Assembly: GCF_013390595.1 (NCBI RefSeq)
Contig: NZ_JACAWV010000012.1
Coordinates: 62,001 to 126,000 of the forward strand
Origin: Rhizobium sp. RM
GTDB taxonomy: Bacteria > Pseudomonadota > Alphaproteobacteria > Rhizobiales > Rhizobiaceae
DNA length: 64,000 bases
Direction: 5' to 3'
In this document: in pieces, positions 61,018 through 64,000 of the stretch
Layout of the letters: each line of letters opens with the position of its first letter
How positions within the stretch are numbered: position 1 is the first letter of the stretch
The notes under the pieces: generated by a model
What the model was told of the DNA's origin: nothing
The model's input: only the letters and a program-made list of their open reading frames with translations
Databases searched by the model: none
Position numbers and translations under genes: made by a program

Positions 61018-61095
61018 ATGTGCCCAAGTAACCCATGGACCTGGAAGCAGGTCATCATCATCGTCCTGCAGATCATCATCGTGATCTTGCAATAG
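61018..61095 (+). CDS. 25-aa hydrophobic peptide, type I toxin-like
   Basis: ATG 61018 has AGGAG seven bases upstream. The peptide starts MCPSNPWTWKQ and ends in two seven-residue repeats (VIIIVLQ, IIIVILQ), a single membrane helix. A 14-bp hairpin follows five bases after the stop. This layout (tiny membrane peptide, stable 3' hairpin) is typical of type I toxins such as Ibs or Ldr. An antitoxin RNA is not proven, though a minus-strand terminator sits just upstream at 60910. Confidence 0.45.
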   Translation: MCPSNPWTWKQVIIIVLQIIIVILQ

Positions 61096-61099
61096 ATGA

Positions 61100-61135
61100 G
61101 TTCGGCACGGTCTATTGCAGGAGACCGTGCCGAAC
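61100..61135. terminator. 14-bp perfect hairpin after the hydrophobic peptide
   Basis: GTTCGGCACGGTCT pairs with AGACCGTGCCGAAC around an 8-base loop. Only AAUUU follows on the plus strand, so it may be a stabilising 3' structure rather than an efficient terminator. Confidence 0.6.
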
Positions 61136-61235
61136 AATTTCATGATTATCCTCTCCGTCTTGATCGTCAATCGATCTCGTCACGCGATGGGAAGCCGGTC
61201 GCAGCCGGGAGGAGCCTGCGACCGGCGCGACTGCA

Positions 61236-63169
61236 CTAAGCAGCCACTTCGGAGAACTGGATGATATCTGCGGTCTCGATCATCTCATCGGTTGCGTCAG
61301 TCTGGATCGCCTCGGCAATCCCCTGCTTTTCGGACGAGGCATCGTCGAATAGGAGAGGGGCAGGGAGCCAACCTGTGCCTTTAAGGGCCTTGGCAGCGAA
61401 TGCAGCCGCGTCGCTCTTCTTCATGTCGATAATGCCCTTGGCGAACTCTTCGCCCTTCGCCTTCGCCACTGACGCCTGAATGGTTGCGCGGTTCATATGG
61501 GCAAAGCAGTTATCGACGGTTGGCTCGAAATGATTGCGCATGTCGGTCCCGAGTGCTGCGGCCAGCTGCTTGGAATGGTTGAAGTGCTTGGCGTTACCAT
61601 AGGTTGACTTGCCTTCGACAACATTGACTGTACCAGCGGCTGCAAAGGCAAGAAGCTCGAGCAACTCGTTCGGCTTTAAATCCATGCACCAGCCCCAGAG
61701 TGCGTCCGGATTGGACGGAAGGCGGCTCTTGATATCTTCAGATCCTGCATCCAGCTCGGTAAGCGCCTTGGAGTTCTGCGGCTCTTTCAAGCTGCCATCA
61801 AGGCCGAAACTTTTGGTCGAAATCTCGAGGCACGAATAATCAGTCGCGTGGCGGTAGAAGGCCGAAAGCAGCATTGAGTGAACAACGGTCACGAGCGCAA
61901 CGCTATGGTTTTTGGCGAGTTCTGAACGGAGCGCTGCAGTCTTCTGCGCCGTGAGGTCTTCAACAAATGGTGCGGAAAGTTTTGCGCCCTTTTCCTCGGG
62001 TGCAGCCTCGCCTTGCGATGGAACAGCCTCCTGCTTCTCTCTCCGGACAAATCCCCTCTCGATGCGCAGTTGGCCGTTGTAGCTGAGAGCGATAAATACG
62101 CCGCCTTTCGCAATGACCTCCGGAGCGTAGGCTTCTTTTTCCAACGCATCGAGGCGTCCTGTGATAGCAGCCACTCGGCCTTCGGCTTTGTCGTCAGCAA
62201 CACCGTCTTCAATCTGCGCGCATAGATCGTCCCGTTCACTTGTGAGCGCGTCATGCTGAGCCTGCTCGTCTTCTGAAAGCGCTACCGCCTCTGCATAGTG
62301 CCGGTCAAACTCCGCGACAGACGGATAGGACCATTCAGTCAGGCTTTCGACCCATGCCCATCCTTCCGCTTTCAGTGCGGAAATGGTTTCTTCCAGTTTT
62401 TGAGCAACTAAACTTTCGACTAGGGCCGGATCGTTTGCAAATCCACCATCGGCGGCAAAAAGGTCACGCGTCACCATGCCGCCCGCTTGCTCATATGCCG
62501 TCAGTCCACCAATGAAGACCAGCCGTTTGTCTGTGGCGGAAATACCATCCGTCACGAGCGCGCCTTTGATCTGCGACGCAGAACGATTATAATAGGGCAG
62601 TGTCTCCCAGACATGCTTTTGCGCGTCTTGGTCACGGTGATCGTGAAGGCAGAGAGCTGTTCGAAATTCATTTTGCCAGCGGAAAACTCCGCGTGGAGAT
62701 CGGGGTGGACTTTGGAAAGCTTCAACCGGCGCTGAACGATGATTTCTGTCGTAGAGAAACGCGCTGCGATGTCCGCAATAGGCAAGCCAGCGTCGGCCAG
62801 GTGCGCGAAAGCATGATACTGCTCAATCGGGTCCATATCGTCGCGCATGACGTTTTCAGCGATGGAGAGGGCAATCGCTCCGGCCTCATTGATCTGCTTC
62901 ACCATGCAGTCGAACTCAAAGGTTTTCGGCAGGCGACCGGCTTCGATCAGGAGATTTACGGCGCGGAAACGACGGCTACCTGCCGTGATTAAGTAGTGCC
63001 CCTTCTTTTCTGCAGGACGCACAACAATGTTCTGCAGGACGCCTTCACGCGCGATGTTCTCCGCCAGCTCCGCCAGCTTGGCAGCGTTGAAAGTCTTACG
63101 GGCATTCAAAGGGTCGATAGCAAGCTTAGATACAGCGACTTTCACGGTGGCAGCGATTTGAGCGGTCAT
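61236..63169 (-). pseudogene. ParB/RepB/Spo0J-family gene broken by a single-base deletion
   Basis: Starts at ATG 63169 with GGAGAA upstream. The N-terminal part (62552-63169) is a ParB nuclease-like/DNA-binding unit: KLAIDPLNARKTFN, EGVLQNIVVRP, TAGSRRFRAVNLLIEAG and AENVMRDDMDPIEQYHAF, followed by an HTH (IADIAARFSTTEIIVQRRLKLS). After NFEQLSAFTIT the frame shifts near 62635. The continuation DQDAQKHVWETLPYYNR is in the next frame and runs on to 61236 through a long C-terminal region ending ADIIQFSEVAA. Restoring one base gives exactly 645 codons, the size of plasmid-borne ParB-like proteins in rhizobia. Two separate polypeptides may still be made (a GTG at 62555 could restart). Confidence 0.85.
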
Positions 63170-63175
63170 AATGTG

Positions 63176-63755
63176 TTCTCCAACGGTTCCCGAAATCCGA
63201 GAAGCAAGCCCCGCAGTGGGCGAAGCCTTTCACCCACCGTTCCGGTGGATGTGCCCTCACATCCACCGGAACGAAGGGGGGAAGGGCGAAGCCCGCTCCC
63301 CGTTGGTGCGCGGGGCTAGTCATGGGTCCGGCTGCCTGAAAAACGGAAGGTTTGCCGAATTGGCGGTGAAAGCCGTTTTTCTGACAGACGCACAGGCGAC
63401 AGCCTGCTTGCCCATTGGCGAGACGTGCGGACCATCGTAGAGCGGGAAATCAGACAGCAGAGAATGGCATTAAGCGCAGCGTATGCTCATTGCGAATGAG
63501 ACCGCAAAGCGGTCGCGTTATTCCTTCAGGAAAAGTGAACGTAACCGGAACGGCGGAGACGGCCGAAAGGCGCGGCTCCGTGGCGCAGCCATAGAGCACG
63601 GTTGCGAGCGATGGCCGTGGACACGAGTTGTTACAGGTACGTAAATGGGCGTGATTAAATGGCCGTCCCTGATATAGTCTTGTTATTGGCACCAACCGAA
63701 TGTGTAGGCGGTGGCAACTGAGGGTTACTACGTGCTCCCGCCTGCTAATGGAGGA
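63176..63755. repeat. Duplicated bidirectional leader/control module, copy 2
   Basis: Direct repeat of 58267-58848. The left edge abuts the ribosome site of the ParB-like gene (minus), and the right edge leads to GGAGGAG of the second small sigma-like gene (plus). Differences keep the hairpins: the 16-bp stem is identical, the GACCGC/GCGGTC stem has a changed loop (aaa for tcac), and a change in the small stem leaves a G.U pair on the minus-strand RNA. Confidence 0.9.
63216..63273 (-). promoter_or_regulatory. Tandem hairpins in the ParB-like 5' leader (repeat copy 2)
   Basis: Small stem at 63216-63237 (GTGGGCGAA with TTCACCCAC) and 16-bp stem at 63238-63253 and 63258-63273 with a 4-base loop. 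Placement relative to the start codon matches copy 1 (47 bases to the nearest hairpin). Confidence 0.7.
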
Positions 63756-63762
63756 GCACCTT

Positions 63763-64000
63763 ATGGGTAACTCGCCATTCAATCATGAGAGCTTGCTTAG
63801 AAGTCTTTTGGAGGATTGGGCGCGGCGTTTTACGCCAGATCCAACGCTTCAACATGAGCTCGTCGAGACGACGATAGCCAGAACAATCGATCTTCTCCCA
63901 CAAGTGGCGGAAGAGGTCGATATCGACAAGCACCTGTTCAAAACGATGCATTCCATTGCTCTCGAGAGTTTCGAACGGGCAGCCGCAGAAGAGACGCAGC
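63763..64000 (+). CDS. Small protein resembling an isolated sigma-factor region 2 (paralogue 2), 3' cut by window
   Basis: ATG 63763 with GGAGGAG nine bases upstream; 79 codons are visible with no stop before the window edge. LLEDWARRFTPDPTLQHELV, ETTIARTIDLLPQVAEEVD and LFKTMHSIALESFERAAAEE align residue for residue in spacing with the protein at 58861 (shared EDWA-x-x-F, TIA-x-TID, M-x-SIALE-x-F). The pair must be paralogues. The sigma-like first half is even clearer here (WARRF-x-x-DP). Confidence 0.7.
   Translation, partial: MGNSPFNHESLLRSLLEDWARRFTPDPTLQHELVETTIARTIDLLPQVAEEVDIDKHLFKTMHSIALESFERAAAEETQ

Larger units (their letters stand above)
60877..61235. other. Region between small membrane gene and ParB-like pseudogene
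   Basis: 359 bp holding a bidirectional terminator hairpin, a 25-codon hydrophobic peptide ORF and a 14-bp perfect hairpin (all listed). No other gene is supported. Confidence 0.6.

Noticed and set aside
63450..63782. 110-codon minus-strand ORF within repeat copy 2
   Set aside because: The homologous part of copy 1 does not keep a comparable frame, so it is a chance frame in a control region.
1..64000. CRISPR arrays, tRNA or rRNA genes, intact transposons
   Set aside because: No regularly spaced short repeats, no cloverleaf or rRNA signature and no transposase frame were seen on either strand.

Overview
The window looks like part of an accessory replicon (megaplasmid, chromid or large plasmid) of a Rhizobiaceae-type alphaproteobacterium such as Agrobacterium or Rhizobium. 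This is inferred from gene families, not from a search. The left 51 kb is a dense patchwork of transport and catabolic operons, each with its own regulator. The right 12 kb is plasmid backbone: RepC, a secreted-type nuclease, DUF736, DUF932, a broken ParB-family gene and many very small genes. I see no rRNA, tRNA, CRISPR array or intact insertion sequence.

Layout. 1-7.9 kb: two tripartite tricarboxylate transporter (TTT) binding proteins, a full TctCBA set, an IclR regulator, a divergent pair encoding a D-2-hydroxyacid dehydrogenase and an RraA-family protein, and an FMN-dependent L-hydroxyacid dehydrogenase. Together these look like uptake and oxidation of an organic or hydroxy acid. 8-11.6 kb: a MocR regulator divergent from a PPOX-family flavin/PLP protein, and an SDR oxidoreductase divergent from an HxlR regulator. 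11.9-18.4 kb: a large autotransporter, a membrane GGDEF cyclase and a periplasmic gamma-glutamyltranspeptidase. 19-25.3 kb: an HMG-CoA catabolic operon (class II HMG-CoA reductase, type III CoA-transferase, enoyl-CoA hydratase, HMG-CoA lyase) downstream of a GAF/PucR-type regulator. Divergent from it at 25.7-35.3 kb are a branched-chain-type binding protein, a complete dipeptide-type ABC importer, an M20 amidohydrolase and an unusual PPOX-PPOX-FNR-ferredoxin fusion.

36.3-46.4 kb is a siderophore uptake locus: FecI sigma factor, FecR, STN-domain TonB receptor, binding protein, siderophore-interacting reductase and two FecCD permeases. The expected FecE ATPase survives only as a 64-codon remnant and is followed directly by an exporter-fold ABC protein. 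47-51.6 kb holds a NUDIX hydrolase, a PAS-PAS-GGDEF gene interrupted by an in-frame stop, and a TPP-dependent oxidase. The TPP gene and a small charged protein gene are divergent, and both are preceded by matches to the EcfG general-stress promoter.

Backbone, 52-64 kb. RepC, a thermonuclease-like protein and possibly a third ORF overlap end to end. Upstream of repC I find a 29-codon leader ORF with a perfect Shine-Dalgarno, and a promoter-hairpin-terminator unit on the opposite strand that reads exactly across it: a candidate antisense copy-control RNA. The most unusual structure is a duplicated bidirectional module of about 580 bp at 58.27-58.85 and 63.18-63.76 kb. Leftwards, each copy is the structured leader of a plasmid gene (DUF932 or ParB). 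Rightwards, each copy leads to one of two paralogous small proteins that resemble an isolated sigma-factor region 2. Also here are a stand-alone LigD-type ATP ligase, a 25-aa hydrophobic peptide resembling type I toxins, and a ParB-family gene split by a single-base deletion.
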